A stretch of DNA of 64,000 nt from Polaromonas sp. SP1 (GCF_003711205.1 NZ_CP031013.1:4196501-4260500); one strand, 5' to 3'. Shown: positions 19,065 to 28,420, counted from the first letter of the stretch. Notes: generated by a model not told the origin, from the letters alone. Program-made: numbers and translations.

Positions 19065-20615
19065 ATGACCACGATCAAGCAAGCCGACCTCATCGAATCC
19101 GTAGCCGCCGCCCTGCAGTACATCAGCTACTACCATCCCGCCGACTACATCGCCCACCTGGCGCGCGCTTACGAGCGCGAGCAAAGCCCGGCAGCCAAGG
19201 ACGCGATTGCGCAGATCCTTACCAACAGCAAGATGAGCGCGACCGGCCAGCGGCCGATTTGCCAGGACACCGGCATCGTCAACGTGTTCCTCAAGGTCGG
19301 CATGGATGTGCGCTGGGAAGGTTTTACCGGCAGCCTGGACGACGCCATCAACGAAGGCGTGCGGCGCGGCTACAACCACCCCGACAACACGCTGCGTGCA
19401 TCCGTGGTGGCTGACCCGCAGTTCGACCGCAAGAACACCAAGGACAACACGCCGGCCGTGATTTTCACCGAGCTGGTGCCCGGCAACACCATCGACGTCA
19501 CGGTGGCGGCCAAAGGCGGCGGCAGCGAGAACAAAAGCAAGATGGTCATGCTCAACCCAGGCGACTCGGTGGTCGACTGGGTGCTGAAAACCGTGCCCAC
19601 CATGGGCGCCGGCTGGTGCCCGCCCGGCATGCTGGGCATCGGCATTGGCGGCACCGCCGAAAAAGCCGTGCTGATGGCCAAGGAAAGCCTGATGGACGAC
19701 CTGGACATGTACGAGCTGCAGGCCAAGTCGTCTTCCGGCGCCAAGCTCACCAAGACAGAAGAGCTGCGCCTGGAACTGTTTGAAAAGGTCAACGCGCTGG
19801 GCATAGGCGCGCAGGGCCTGGGCGGCCTGACCACCGTGCTGGACATCAAGATCAAGATGTACCCGACGCATGCCGCCAGCAAGCCCGTGGCGATGATCCC
19901 CAACTGCGCCGCTACGCGCCACGCGCACTTTGTGATGGACGGCAGCGGCCCGGTGTACCTGGACCCGCCGTCGCTGGACCTCTGGCCCAACGTGAACTGG
20001 ACGCCCGACTACCAAAAGAGCAAAAAGGTCGACCTCAACACCCTGACCAAAGAAGAAGTCGCCAGCTGGAAGCCCGGCCAGACGCTGCTGCTCAACGGCA
20101 AGATGCTGACCGGCCGCGACGCCGCCCACAAGCGCATCAAGGACATGCTGGCCAAGGGCGAAAAGCTGCCGGTGGATTTCACCAACCGCGTCATCTACTA
20201 CGTCGGCCCGGTGGACCCGGTGCGTGATGAAGCCGTAGGCCCGGCCGGCCCGACCACGGCCACCCGCATGGACGGCTTCACCGAGATGATGCTGGCCGAG
20301 ACCGGCCTGATCTCGATGATCGGCAAGTCCGAGCGCGGCCCGGTCGCCATTGAGGCCATCAAGAAACACAAGAGTGCTTACCTGATGGCCGTCGGCGGCG
20401 CCGCCTACCTGGTCAGCAAGGCCATCAAGACCGCCAAAGTGCTGGGTTTTGCCGACCTGGGCATGGAAGCGATCTACGAGTTCGACGTGGTCGACATGCC
20501 CGTGACCGTGGCGGTGGATTCGGGCGGCACCAGCGCCCACATCACCGGCCCGGCCGAGTGGCAAAAGAAGATCGCCACCGGCGAGTTCAAGCAGATTCCG
20601 GTCACCAGCGTTTGA
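19065..20615 (+). CDS. fumA: Fumarate hydratase, class I (iron-sulfur)
   Basis: This 516-residue protein is a single-chain class I fumarase: N-terminal catalytic part (about 1-300) and C-terminal beta part (about 330-516). Candidate [4Fe-4S] ligands are the cysteines in RPICQDTGIVNVF, AGWCPPGMLGIGIGG and IPNCAATRHAHF. The C-terminal half carries GPTTATRMDGFTEMM, which matches the domain fused in FumA/FumB enzymes. It catalyses hydration of fumarate and is oxygen-sensitive. murI begins 25 nt downstream, so the two are probably cotranscribed. Confidence 0.94.
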   Translation: MTTIKQADLIESVAAALQYISYYHPADYIAHLARAYEREQSPAAKDAIAQILTNSKMSATGQRPICQDTGIVNVFLKVGMDVRWEGFTGSLDDAINEGVRRGYNHPDNTLRASVVADPQFDRKNTKDNTPAVIFTELVPGNTIDVTVAAKGGGSENKSKMVMLNPGDSVVDWVLKTVPTMGAGWCPPGMLGIGIGGTAEKAVLMAKESLMDDLDMYELQAKSSSGAKLTKTEELRLELFEKVNALGIGAQGLGGLTTVLDIKIKMYPTHAASKPVAMIPNCAATRHAHFVMDGSGPVYLDPPSLDLWPNVNWTPDYQKSKKVDLNTLTKEEVASWKPGQTLLLNGKMLTGRDAAHKRIKDMLAKGEKLPVDFTNRVIYYVGPVDPVRDEAVGPAGPTTATRMDGFTEMMLAETGLISMIGKSERGPVAIEAIKKHKSAYLMAVGGAAYLVSKAIKTAKVLGFADLGMEAIYEFDVVDMPVTVAVDSGGTSAHITGPAEWQKKIATGEFKQIPVTSV

Positions 20616-20640
20616 GCCCTTTGCGGCGGAGAACACTGAC

Positions 20641-21480
20641 TTGACCGGCCAGCCCATCGGTATTTTCGACAGCGGCGTGGGCGGCCTGAGCATTTTGCAG
20701 GCGCTGCGGGCCGAGCTGCCGCAAGAAGACTTCATCTACATCGCCGACAGCGGCCATGCACCGTATGGCGAGCGCGACGACGCCTACGTGCTGGCGCGCT
20801 CACGCGCCGTCACCGCCCACCTGGCCGCGCAAGGCGTCAAGGCCCTGGTGATTGCCTGCAACACCGCCACGGCGGCGGCCGTTGACTCGCTGCGCGCGGA
20901 ACACCCCACCCTGCCCATCATCGGCGTGGAGCCGGCGCTCAAGCCCGCCGCGCTGCTCAGCCGCACCCGCCGCATCGGCGTGATGGCCACCCGCAGCACG
21001 CTGGCCAGTGCACGTTTCAAAACCTTGCTGCAATCGTTCGCCGGGCAGGCGGACTTCGTGCTGCAGCCCTGCGACGGCCTGGCCGGCGCGATCGAGCACG
21101 CCGGCATCCAGGCAGCCGCCGGCACTGAAGATGCTACAAAAATCATAGCTATATGTGCAAGCAGCGTAAGGGCTATGGGCCAATTTGGCTTGAAACATGG
21201 GGAAATCGACACGCTGGTGCTCGGCTGCACGCACTACCCTTTCGCCAGCCCGCACCTGCGTGAGTTGCTGGGCCCTGCGGTGCAGTTTCTCGACACGGGC
21301 GCGCCTGTCGCGCGCCAGACGCGCTGGCGGCTGGCGGCAATCACGCCGCCCGCCGGCGCCGCTGACCACCGGGTTCCCGGCCGGGTCAGCTTCTTCACCA
21401 CCGGCCAGCCCGCCGCCCTGCAGGCTGCGGCGCAGCGCTGGCTGCAACTGGGTGGTGAGGTGGGGTCGCTATCGCTGTAA
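20641..21480 (+). CDS. murI: Glutamate racemase
   Basis: MurI makes D-glutamate for peptidoglycan. A TTG start at 20641 begins the conserved core TGQPIGIFDSGVGGLSILQAL at once, so it is the best start; 279 residues. Both catalytic cysteines are visible, in IACNTATAAAVDSL and VLGCTHYPF. Residues of about 165-183 (ATKIIAICASSVRAMGQFG) are encoded by a dispersed-repeat copy and lie before the second catalytic cysteine. This is a possible in-frame insertion that the fold tolerated. It follows the class I fumarase gene by 25 nt. Confidence 0.93.
   Translation: MTGQPIGIFDSGVGGLSILQALRAELPQEDFIYIADSGHAPYGERDDAYVLARSRAVTAHLAAQGVKALVIACNTATAAAVDSLRAEHPTLPIIGVEPALKPAALLSRTRRIGVMATRSTLASARFKTLLQSFAGQADFVLQPCDGLAGAIEHAGIQAAAGTEDATKIIAICASSVRAMGQFGLKHGEIDTLVLGCTHYPFASPHLRELLGPAVQFLDTGAPVARQTRWRLAAITPPAGAADHRVPGRVSFFTTGQPAALQAAAQRWLQLGGEVGSLSL
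21133..21188 (+). repeat. Dispersed palindromic repeat, copy 5 (inside murI)
   Basis: It starts with GCTACAAAAATCATAGC and ends with the degraded hairpin GGGCTATGGGCCAATTT. It is in frame within murI and on the coding strand. Confidence 0.65.
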
Positions 21481-21583
21481 TCACGGCTTGCGCCCTGGCG
21501 CGCTGGCGCCCGTCAGTGAATGCAGAAACCCTAAGCCCCTGGATAAAAGCTGAAATCTGCTTCGCGGTCTATTTTCATGATCA

Positions 21584-21636
21584 AATGGGCTTGTAGCCCA
21601 ATAAACACGTGGGCTTTTCGCTACTAAATTTATAGC
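21584..21636 (-). repeat. Dispersed palindromic repeat, copy 6 (murI-aox intergenic)
   Basis: Read on the minus strand it is GCTATAAATTTAGTAGC, a spacer, and TATTGGGCTACAAGCCCATTT. It is well preserved and lies in opposite orientation to copy 5, about 400 bp away. It sits just upstream of the alternative oxidase gene. Confidence 0.8.
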
Positions 21637-21693
21637 ATCTTCCCCCGCCGGCCGGCATCCCGCCAACCGGCAAACCTTCCAGGAGAAGCGCTC

Positions 21694-22317
21694 ATGTCCT
21701 CTGCAGCACCCCGCGAATCACACCACGCACCCGTCGATGTCTCCGACTGGTTTGCCTGGCGCGCCACCCGCTTCCTGCGCTTTCTGGCCGACACCTTTTT
21801 TGCCGGCCGCTATGGCAACCGCGCCGTGGTACTTGAAACCGTGGCCGCCGTGCCCGGCATGGTGGGCGGCGCGCTGGTGCACCTGAAATCGCTGCGCAGC
21901 ATGGTGGACGATGAGGGGTGGATCCGCACCCTGCTGGACGAAGCCGAGAACGAGCGCATGCACCTGATGACTTTCGTCCACATCGCCAGGCCGAGCCAGT
22001 TCGAGCGCTGGATGGTGATGCTGGCGCAGGGGATTTTCTACAACCTCTTCTTCCTGCTGTACCTGGTGTCTGCGCGCACAGCGCACCGGCTGGTCGGCTA
22101 TTTTGAGGAGGAAGCGGTCTACAGCTACACCGAATACCTGGCCGGCATCGACGCCGGGCAGTACGAGAACGTGGCCGCGCCGCAGGTCGCCATCGATTAC
22201 TGGAAGCTGGCGCCTGACGCACGCCTGCGCGATGTGATCCTGGTGGTGCGTGATGACGAAGCGGGTCACCGCGACGTCAACCACGACTTTTCAAACCAGC
22301 TCAAGGCCCGGGACTAA
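21694..22317 (+). CDS. aox: Alternative oxidase (AOX), cyanide-resistant ubiquinol oxidase
   Basis: AOX is a membrane-bound di-iron enzyme that oxidises ubiquinol and reduces oxygen to water without proton pumping. At 207 residues it is a compact bacterial form. All expected iron ligands are visible: Glu48 in LETVAAVPG, Glu87 and His90 in ENERMHLM, a glutamate in YFEEEAVYSYTEYL (about residues 138-140), and Glu189 and His192 in DDEAGHRDVNH. An AGGAG site precedes the ATG. It has no obvious operon partner; the upstream gap has a dispersed repeat and the downstream efflux operon is convergent. Known in few bacterial lineages, where nitric oxide or cyanide tolerance is suggested. Confidence 0.93.
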   Translation: MSSAAPRESHHAPVDVSDWFAWRATRFLRFLADTFFAGRYGNRAVVLETVAAVPGMVGGALVHLKSLRSMVDDEGWIRTLLDEAENERMHLMTFVHIARPSQFERWMVMLAQGIFYNLFFLLYLVSARTAHRLVGYFEEEAVYSYTEYLAGIDAGQYENVAAPQVAIDYWKLAPDARLRDVILVVRDDEAGHRDVNHDFSNQLKARD

Positions 22318-22339
22318 AAGCCCGGGCCCGGCCGGCCCC

Positions 22340-23833
22340 TCAGCGGCTGAGCTGGGTGTCGGCCCGCAGGGTCAGGCCTTCTTCGGGCAGGTCTTTCCAG
22401 CCACCGCCCAGCGTCTTGTACAGCGTGACCTGGCTCTGCAGCTGGGCCAGGCGGGTTTGCACGGCGGCCTGGCGTGCGGCGAACAGCGAGCGCTGCGCAT
22501 CGAGCTGGTCCAGGTAGCTGGCCACGCCGTTCTGGTAGCGCAAATCAGCCAGCTTGAAACGCGTGGCTTCGGCGTTGGCCTGGGCCTGCTGGGCGCGCAG
22601 CTGCTCACCCAGGGTGGCGCGGGCCGCCAGCGCATCGGACACCTCACGAAACGCCGTCTGGATGGCTTTTTCGTACTGCGCCACGGCAATGTCGCGGCCG
22701 GCATTGGCTGAATCGAGCCCCGCGCGGTTGCGGCCCGCATCGAAGATCGGCAGGATCAACTGCGGCGCGAGTGTCCAGCCGTAGGAGCCGCTCTTGAAGA
22801 GGCCGGAAAGGTGCGAGCTGGCGCTGCCGGCCGATGCCGTGAGCGAGATGCGCGGGAAGAACGCCGCGCGCGCCGCACCGATGTCGGCATTGGCAGACAG
22901 CAGTTGCTGCTCGGCCTGGCGGATGTCGGGGCGGCGGGTCAGCAGGTCGGACGGCAGGCCTGCCGGCACATCCACCATCATGGGCGCGTCAGCCAGGCCC
23001 TTGCCGGCCGGCAAAGCCACCGCGAGATCACCCGTGAGCGGCTGGCCCAGCAGCAGCGTCAAAGCGTTCTGGTCCAGCGCGCGCTGGCGCACCTGCTGGG
23101 CCAATGAGGCGCGGGCCGCTTCGGTCAACGACTCGGCCTGGCGGAACTCCAGCTCGGACGTCACGCCGTTGTCAAAACGCAGCTTGCTCAGCTTGAAGGA
23201 CTCTTCGCGCGTGACCAGCGTTTGCTGCGTGATGGCCAGCAGTTCCTCGTCGGCCAGCAGGCTGAGGTAGGTATTGGCCACCGCGGCGATCAGGCTGATC
23301 TGGGTGGTCTTGCGCCCTTCTTCGGTGGCCAGGTATTGCGCCAGCGCCGACTCTTTGAGGCTGGCGACTCGGCCGAAGAAGTCGAGCTCATAGGATGTCA
23401 TCAGCAGGCCGCCCGTGTAGGCGCTGGTGATGCTGCCGTTGCCGTTGGCATTGGGCTGGCGTGAACCGGTGATGCCGGCGTTGATCGTCGGGAACTGGTC
23501 GGCACGGCGGATCTGGAACTGCGCGCGTGCCTGCTCGATGTTAAGCACGGCAATACGCAGGTCGCGGTTGTTGCGCAGCGCGGCATCGATCAGCAGGCGC
23601 AGCTTGGGGTCGCTGAAGAAAGCCTGCCATTCGATATCGGCCGCGGCGGGCGCGGCAGCCGTCGCCGGCGTGGCGGCAGCCGGCTGGGCAGACCCGGCCA
23701 CCCAGTTGGACGTGGCGGGCCATTCAGCAGCCACAGGGGCTGCCGGGCGTTCGTACTTCGGGATCATCGAGCAGCCGGCCAGTATCACTGCCGCGCTCAG
23801 CGCCAGAAGTTGTGGGAGCCTTGTTTTAGTCAT
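22340..23833 (-). CDS. Outer-membrane efflux channel lipoprotein (NodT/OprM family)
   Basis: The start at 23833 (MTKTRLPQLLALSAAVILAGCSMIPKYERP) gives 497 residues with a lipobox LAGC, so it is probably an acylated outer-membrane TolC-like channel. The duplicated OEP repeats are visible (for example LPSDLLTRRPDIRQAEQQLLSANADIGAARAAFFP split around the RRPDI motif). It is the third gene of the RND operon and overlaps the pump gene by 8 nt (ATGACTAA), which suggests translational coupling. It completes a three-part drug efflux system. Confidence 0.93.
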   Translation of the reverse strand: MTKTRLPQLLALSAAVILAGCSMIPKYERPAAPVAAEWPATSNWVAGSAQPAAATPATAAAPAAADIEWQAFFSDPKLRLLIDAALRNNRDLRIAVLNIEQARAQFQIRRADQFPTINAGITGSRQPNANGNGSITSAYTGGLLMTSYELDFFGRVASLKESALAQYLATEEGRKTTQISLIAAVANTYLSLLADEELLAITQQTLVTREESFKLSKLRFDNGVTSELEFRQAESLTEAARASLAQQVRQRALDQNALTLLLGQPLTGDLAVALPAGKGLADAPMMVDVPAGLPSDLLTRRPDIRQAEQQLLSANADIGAARAAFFPRISLTASAGSASSHLSGLFKSGSYGWTLAPQLILPIFDAGRNRAGLDSANAGRDIAVAQYEKAIQTAFREVSDALAARATLGEQLRAQQAQANAEATRFKLADLRYQNGVASYLDQLDAQRSLFAARQAAVQTRLAQLQSQVTLYKTLGGGWKDLPEEGLTLRADTQLSR

Positions 23834-26800
23834 GGGCCTTGCCTTCATTTCCTTCTTCTCCGGTGATGCCTGCCGCCTTGGCATGTTCGGAATACATCCT
23901 GTTCTGGCGCTCGCTGCCCTTGAAGAGGCCGCGCACCACCACAAAGAACACCGGAACAAAAATCACCGCCAGAGCCGTGCCGGTGATCATGCCGCCGATC
24001 ACGCCGGTGCCGATGGCGCGCTGGCTGGCAGAACCCGCGCCGGAAGCCAGCACCAGGGGCAGGACGCCCAGGCCGAAGGCCAGCGAGGTCATGACGATGG
24101 GGCGGAACCGCAGATGCGCCGCTGCCAGCGCCGACTCGATCACGCCCTTGCCCTGCGCCTGCAGGTCTTTGGCGAACTCGATGATCAGAATGGCGTTCTT
24201 CGCCGAGAGGCCAATGATGGTAATCAGCCCCACCTGGAAGTACACGTCGTTCGCGTAACCGCGGAACAAGGTCGCCAGCAGCACGCCGATCACGCCCAGC
24301 GGCACGACCAGAATCACCGCCAGCGGGATGCTCCAGCTTTCGTACAGGGCAGCCAGGCAGAGGAACACCGCCAGGATGGCGAAGCCGTACAGCAGGGTCG
24401 CCTGCGAGCCGGCGAGTTTTTCCTCGCGCGACTGGCCGGTCCATTCAAAGCCGAAGCCTTGCGGCAGCTGCCCGGCGAGTTTTTCCATCTCGGCCATGGC
24501 GGCGCCTGTGCTGTAGCCCGGTGCGGCGCTGCCGCCAATGCGCATGGCGGGGTAGCCGTTGTAGCGCACGGTCTGCATTGCGCCGCTGATCCAGCGTGTG
24601 GTGGCGAATGCCGACAGCGGCACGGGCTGGCCGCGGCTGTTGCTGGCGTTGAGCTTGAGCAGGTCGTCGGGCTGCATGCGGGCAGGCGCATCGGCCTGCA
24701 CCACCACGCGCTGCAAACGCCCCTGGTTCGGGAAGTCGTTGACGTAGCTGGAGCCCAACGCGGTCGACAGGATGGAGTTGATCGAGTCAAAAGGCACGCC
24801 CAACGCGTTCGCCTTGTCGCGGTCGATGTCGATCTGCAGCTGCGGCGCATCTTCCAGGCCGTCGGGGCGTACCTGCGCCAGCACCTTGCTCTTGGACGCC
24901 ATGCCAAGTAGCTGGTTGCGTGCATTGACGAGCGCCTGGTGGCCCGCGCCTGAGCGGTCTTGCAAACGGAAGCTGAAGCCGGAAGCCGTGCCCAGTTCGG
25001 GAATCGGAGGCGGGCTGAGCGGGAAGATGAAGGCATCGCGAATGCCCATCAACGCACCGAAAGCGCGCCCCGCAACCGCGCTGGCCGAGTGTTCTTCGCC
25101 TTCGCGTTCTTTCCAGTCCTTGAGCGTCACAAATGCCAGCGCGGCATTCTGACCCTGACCTGAGAAGCTGAAGCCAAGCACGCCGACCATGCTTTGAACC
25201 TCAGGCTGCTTGAGCATGAAACCTTCGACGTCCTGCATCACAGCCAGCGTACGTTCGTAGGTTGCGCCCGGCGGCAACTGCACATTGACCAGCAAATTAC
25301 CCTGGTCCTCGTTGGGCAGGAACGAGGTCGGCAGGCGCAGGTACACCACCGCCACCGCGGCGATGATAGCCACGTAGATGACGAGGTAACGTGCCGCGCG
25401 CTTGAGGATTCGCGCGACGACGCTTTCATAGCTCTTGGCCGTGCGCGAGAACCCGCGATTGAACCAGCCGAAGAAGCCCTTCTTCTCGTGATGGTGCCCG
25501 GCTTCAACGGGCTTGAGCAGCGTCGCGCACAGCGCCGGCGTGAGCGACAAGGCCATGAAAGCGGAAAAAGCAATGGACGACACCATCACAGCAGAAAACT
25601 GGCGGTAAATATTGCCGGTCGAACCCGCAAAGAATGCCAGCGGCACGAACACGGAGATCAGCACCACCGTCACGCCGATGATGGCGCCGGAAATCTGCTG
25701 CATGGCCTTGCGAGTCGCTTCCAGCGGAGGAAGGCCCTCCTCGGTCATGATGCGCTCGACGTTTTCGACGACCACGATCGCATCGTCCACCACGATACCG
25801 ATCACCAGCACCATGCCGAACATGGTCAGCACGTTGATCGAAAAACCCAGCGCGAGCAAGGTGGCAAACGTGCCCAGCAGCGCGATAGGCACCACGATGG
25901 TCGGGATGATGGTGTAGCGCCAGTTCTGCAGGAACAGGAACATCACCAGGAACACCAGCGCCACGGCTTCGAACAGCGTCTCGGCCACCTGGGAGATAGA
26001 AATCTTGACGAAGCGCGAGCTGTCGTACGGAATATCCCACTTCATGCCTTGGGGGAAGAAGCGTTCCAGCTCGGTCATCCTGTCGCGCACCGCCTTCGCC
26101 GAAGCCAAAGCATTGCCGCTGGGAGCGAGCTGCACGCCGATACCGATGGCCTGCTTGCCGTTCAGGCGTGCCGAAGTTCCGTAAGACTGCCCACCCAGCT
26201 CAATGCGCGCCACGTCTTTGAGGCGCACAGACGAGCCGTCGGTATTGGCGCGCAACACGATGTTGCCGAATTGCTCGACGTTGGCGAGCTGGCCGTTGAC
26301 CACCACAGTGGCTGCAATGCCTTGCCCTGCCACGTTGGGCCTGTCGCCGATGCTGCCGGCCGACACCTGCGCGTTTTGTGCGCGGATGGCGTTGTTGACG
26401 TCACTCGCCGAGAGGCTGTAGCCCGTGAGCTTGGCAGGGTCCAGCCAGATGCGCATGGCGCGTTCGGTACCGAACAGCTGGGCCTGGCCGATACCTTTGA
26501 CGCGCTGGATCTCGGGCACGACATTGCGCGAAGCGTAATCGCCGAGCGCGACCGGGTCGTGCGCGGGATTGTCGGACGACAGCATGATGAACAACAGGAA
26601 GTTGGCGCGCGATTTATCAACGCGTACACCCTGCTGCGTCACGGCGGCAGGCAAACGCGGTGAGGCGCGCGACAGGCGGTTTTGCACATCGACCTGCGCC
26701 AAATCGGCATTGGTGCCGGGTTCAAAGCTCAGCGTGATGCTGCCGGTGCCGTCCGCTTGCGCGACCGACTCCATGTAGATCAGGCCGGGGGAGCCGTTCA

Positions 26801-27005
26801 TTTCGCGCTCGATCACCGACAGCACGCTGTCTTCGAGGGTCTGGGCAGATGCGCCTGGATACGCGGTGTTGACTACGATGGCGGGCGGCGCTACCGGCGG
26901 GTACTGCGCGACCGGCAGCTGCGTGATCGCCACGCCGCCGACCACCAGGATGAACAAGGCAATCACCCAGGCAAAGATCGGCCGATCAATAAAAAACTTG
27001 GCCAT
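23826..27005 (-). CDS. RND multidrug efflux pump, HAE1 family (AcrB/MexB-like)
   Basis: The 1059-residue protein is a full-length proton-driven efflux pump with 12 membrane segments and two large periplasmic loops. It opens with MAKFFIDRPIFAWVIALFI as in AcrB and MexB. TM4 carries the proton-relay pair in VVDDAIVVVENVERIM, and GLSAKNAILIIEFAKD marks TM10. It sits 12 nt after the adaptor gene and overlaps the channel gene by 8 nt. The operon is divergent from a TetR gene with an AcrR-type operator in between, so substrates are probably amphipathic drugs, dyes or solvents. Substrate range cannot be read from the sequence. Confidence 0.95.
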   Translation of the reverse strand: MAKFFIDRPIFAWVIALFILVVGGVAITQLPVAQYPPVAPPAIVVNTAYPGASAQTLEDSVLSVIEREMNGSPGLIYMESVAQADGTGSITLSFEPGTNADLAQVDVQNRLSRASPRLPAAVTQQGVRVDKSRANFLLFIMLSSDNPAHDPVALGDYASRNVVPEIQRVKGIGQAQLFGTERAMRIWLDPAKLTGYSLSASDVNNAIRAQNAQVSAGSIGDRPNVAGQGIAATVVVNGQLANVEQFGNIVLRANTDGSSVRLKDVARIELGGQSYGTSARLNGKQAIGIGVQLAPSGNALASAKAVRDRMTELERFFPQGMKWDIPYDSSRFVKISISQVAETLFEAVALVFLVMFLFLQNWRYTIIPTIVVPIALLGTFATLLALGFSINVLTMFGMVLVIGIVVDDAIVVVENVERIMTEEGLPPLEATRKAMQQISGAIIGVTVVLISVFVPLAFFAGSTGNIYRQFSAVMVSSIAFSAFMALSLTPALCATLLKPVEAGHHHEKKGFFGWFNRGFSRTAKSYESVVARILKRAARYLVIYVAIIAAVAVVYLRLPTSFLPNEDQGNLLVNVQLPPGATYERTLAVMQDVEGFMLKQPEVQSMVGVLGFSFSGQGQNAALAFVTLKDWKEREGEEHSASAVAGRAFGALMGIRDAFIFPLSPPPIPELGTASGFSFRLQDRSGAGHQALVNARNQLLGMASKSKVLAQVRPDGLEDAPQLQIDIDRDKANALGVPFDSINSILSTALGSSYVNDFPNQGRLQRVVVQADAPARMQPDDLLKLNASNSRGQPVPLSAFATTRWISGAMQTVRYNGYPAMRIGGSAAPGYSTGAAMAEMEKLAGQLPQGFGFEWTGQSREEKLAGSQATLLYGFAILAVFLCLAALYESWSIPLAVILVVPLGVIGVLLATLFRGYANDVYFQVGLITIIGLSAKNAILIIEFAKDLQAQGKGVIESALAAAHLRFRPIVMTSLAFGLGVLPLVLASGAGSASQRAIGTGVIGGMITGTALAVIFVPVFFVVVRGLFKGSERQNRMYSEHAKAAGITGEEGNEGKAHD

Positions 27006-27017
27006 GTACTGGGCTCC

Positions 27018-28280
27018 TTACTTCGCTGCCGAGGATGCGGCGGACGCGGCAGGCGCGGCGGCTGAGGCGGACGCCGCCGGGGCCGAGGCGGCGCCTGCGG
27101 CTCCGGGCGGTTGCCACGGCACGGGCTTCACAGGAGCGCCGGGCTGCATCTTCTGGAAGCCGTCGACGATGACCTGCTCGCCGGTTTTGAGGCCGTCAAG
27201 GACGACCCACTTGTTGCCTTGGGAAGAGCCGATCTTGATGTTGCGCGGGCTGACTTTGCCGTCGGCGCCGACCACCATGACGGAGTCACCCTGGTTGGTA
27301 CGCGTCACAGCCTGCTGGGGCAAGGTAATGGCATTGGTGGCTTGCGCCTGCTCAAGGCGCACGCGCACATAGAGGCCTGGCAGCAGCTGGCCGCCGGGGT
27401 TCGGTACTTCGGCCCGCAGCGTCACCTGCCCGGTCGTCGCATCGACGGTCAGGTCGGAAAACAGCAGGCGCCCGGGTTTGGCGTATTCGGTGCCGTCTTC
27501 AAGCACGATGCGTACGCTGGCGGCATCGGCGCCGCTGGCGCGCTTGAACTGGCCGCTTTCCATCGCGGCACGGAGCTTCATCACATCCGTGGCGGACTGC
27601 GTGAAGTTGACATACATCGGGTTAATCTGCTGGACCACCGCCAGTTGGGTCGCTTCACCCTGACCGACCAGTGCACCTTCAGTCACCAGCGCGCGGCCGA
27701 TACGGCCTGAAATGGGCGCCGTCACCGCGGCATATCCCAGGTTGATGCTGGCCGTCTGCACATTCGCCTTGCCCACGGCCACGTCGGCTTCGGCCTGCTT
27801 CTGGGCAGCCACGGCGTTAGCGTACTCCTGCTTGCTGATGGCGTTGGCCTCTACCAGCGGCTTGTAGCGCTCGGCCAAAGCGGTGGCCTGTGCCAGATTG
27901 GCTTCGGCGCGCGCCTGGCCCGCCTTGGCGCTGGCGGCGGCTGCCGCGTACGGTGCGGAGTCGATGGTGAAAAGCGGCTGCCCCTCTTTCACGTCGCTGC
28001 CTTCGCGGAACAGCCGTTTTTGCAAAATACCGGCGGCGCGCGCCCTGACCTGCGCCACACGAGACGCCTCCAGGCGGCCTGGCAACTCGGTGACCAATCC
28101 GACATCGCCCTGGGTGACCGTCACCACACCCACCTGCGGCGGGGGTGGCGCGCCGCCGCCCTGTGCGTCACCCTTGCCGCAACCGGCGAGGAGCAGTGAA
28201 AGCGCCGCGACCACAACAAGCGGCTGGTGAAGGGTAAATTGGGGGCTCAAAATTGAACGGACAACGCGAGACTTGGGCAT
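27018..28280 (-). CDS. RND efflux periplasmic adaptor (AcrA/MexA-like)
   Basis: The start at 28280 (MPKSRVVRSIL) gives 420 residues with a lipoprotein signal ending LLLAGCGKG. It shows the adaptor plan: the first lipoyl half (VGVVTVTQGDVGLVTELPG), an alpha-hairpin rich in Ala/Glu/Lys, the second lipoyl half (APISGRIGRALVTEG) and a beta-barrel. The C-terminal 35 residues are almost only Ala and Ser, a low-complexity tail. It is the first gene of the tripartite efflux operon. Confidence 0.94.
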   Translation of the reverse strand: MPKSRVVRSILSPQFTLHQPLVVVAALSLLLAGCGKGDAQGGGAPPPPQVGVVTVTQGDVGLVTELPGRLEASRVAQVRARAAGILQKRLFREGSDVKEGQPLFTIDSAPYAAAAASAKAGQARAEANLAQATALAERYKPLVEANAISKQEYANAVAAQKQAEADVAVGKANVQTASINLGYAAVTAPISGRIGRALVTEGALVGQGEATQLAVVQQINPMYVNFTQSATDVMKLRAAMESGQFKRASGADAASVRIVLEDGTEYAKPGRLLFSDLTVDATTGQVTLRAEVPNPGGQLLPGLYVRVRLEQAQATNAITLPQQAVTRTNQGDSVMVVGADGKVSPRNIKIGSSQGNKWVVLDGLKTGEQVIVDGFQKMQPGAPVKPVPWQPPGAAGAASAPAASASAAAPAASAASSAAK

Positions 28281-28396
28281 GCTGTTCCTCGGATTTTTGG
28301 GAAAGAAGGCGCGAGACAAAAAGCGATATCGGCGACTGGAACAAAACACAGTCACCGAAAACGAAAAGAATAAGGGTTTTTGCGAGTGTTATAGTT

Positions 28397-28420
28397 TACA
28401 TACATTTGTGAATGTATAAC
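28397..28420. promoter_or_regulatory. AcrR-type operator between the efflux operon and its TetR gene
   Basis: The sequence TACATACATTTG-TGAATGTAT-AAC has inverted arms TACATTCA/ACATACATT-like around the centre. Its first 21 positions equal, as I remember it, the 24-bp palindrome bound by E. coli AcrR upstream of acrAB. It lies in the 174-nt divergent promoter region. Confidence 0.75.

Noticed and set aside
18960..20735. 591-codon open frame antisense to the class I fumarase
   Set aside because: The plus-strand fumarase is fully supported by motifs; the antisense frame has none.
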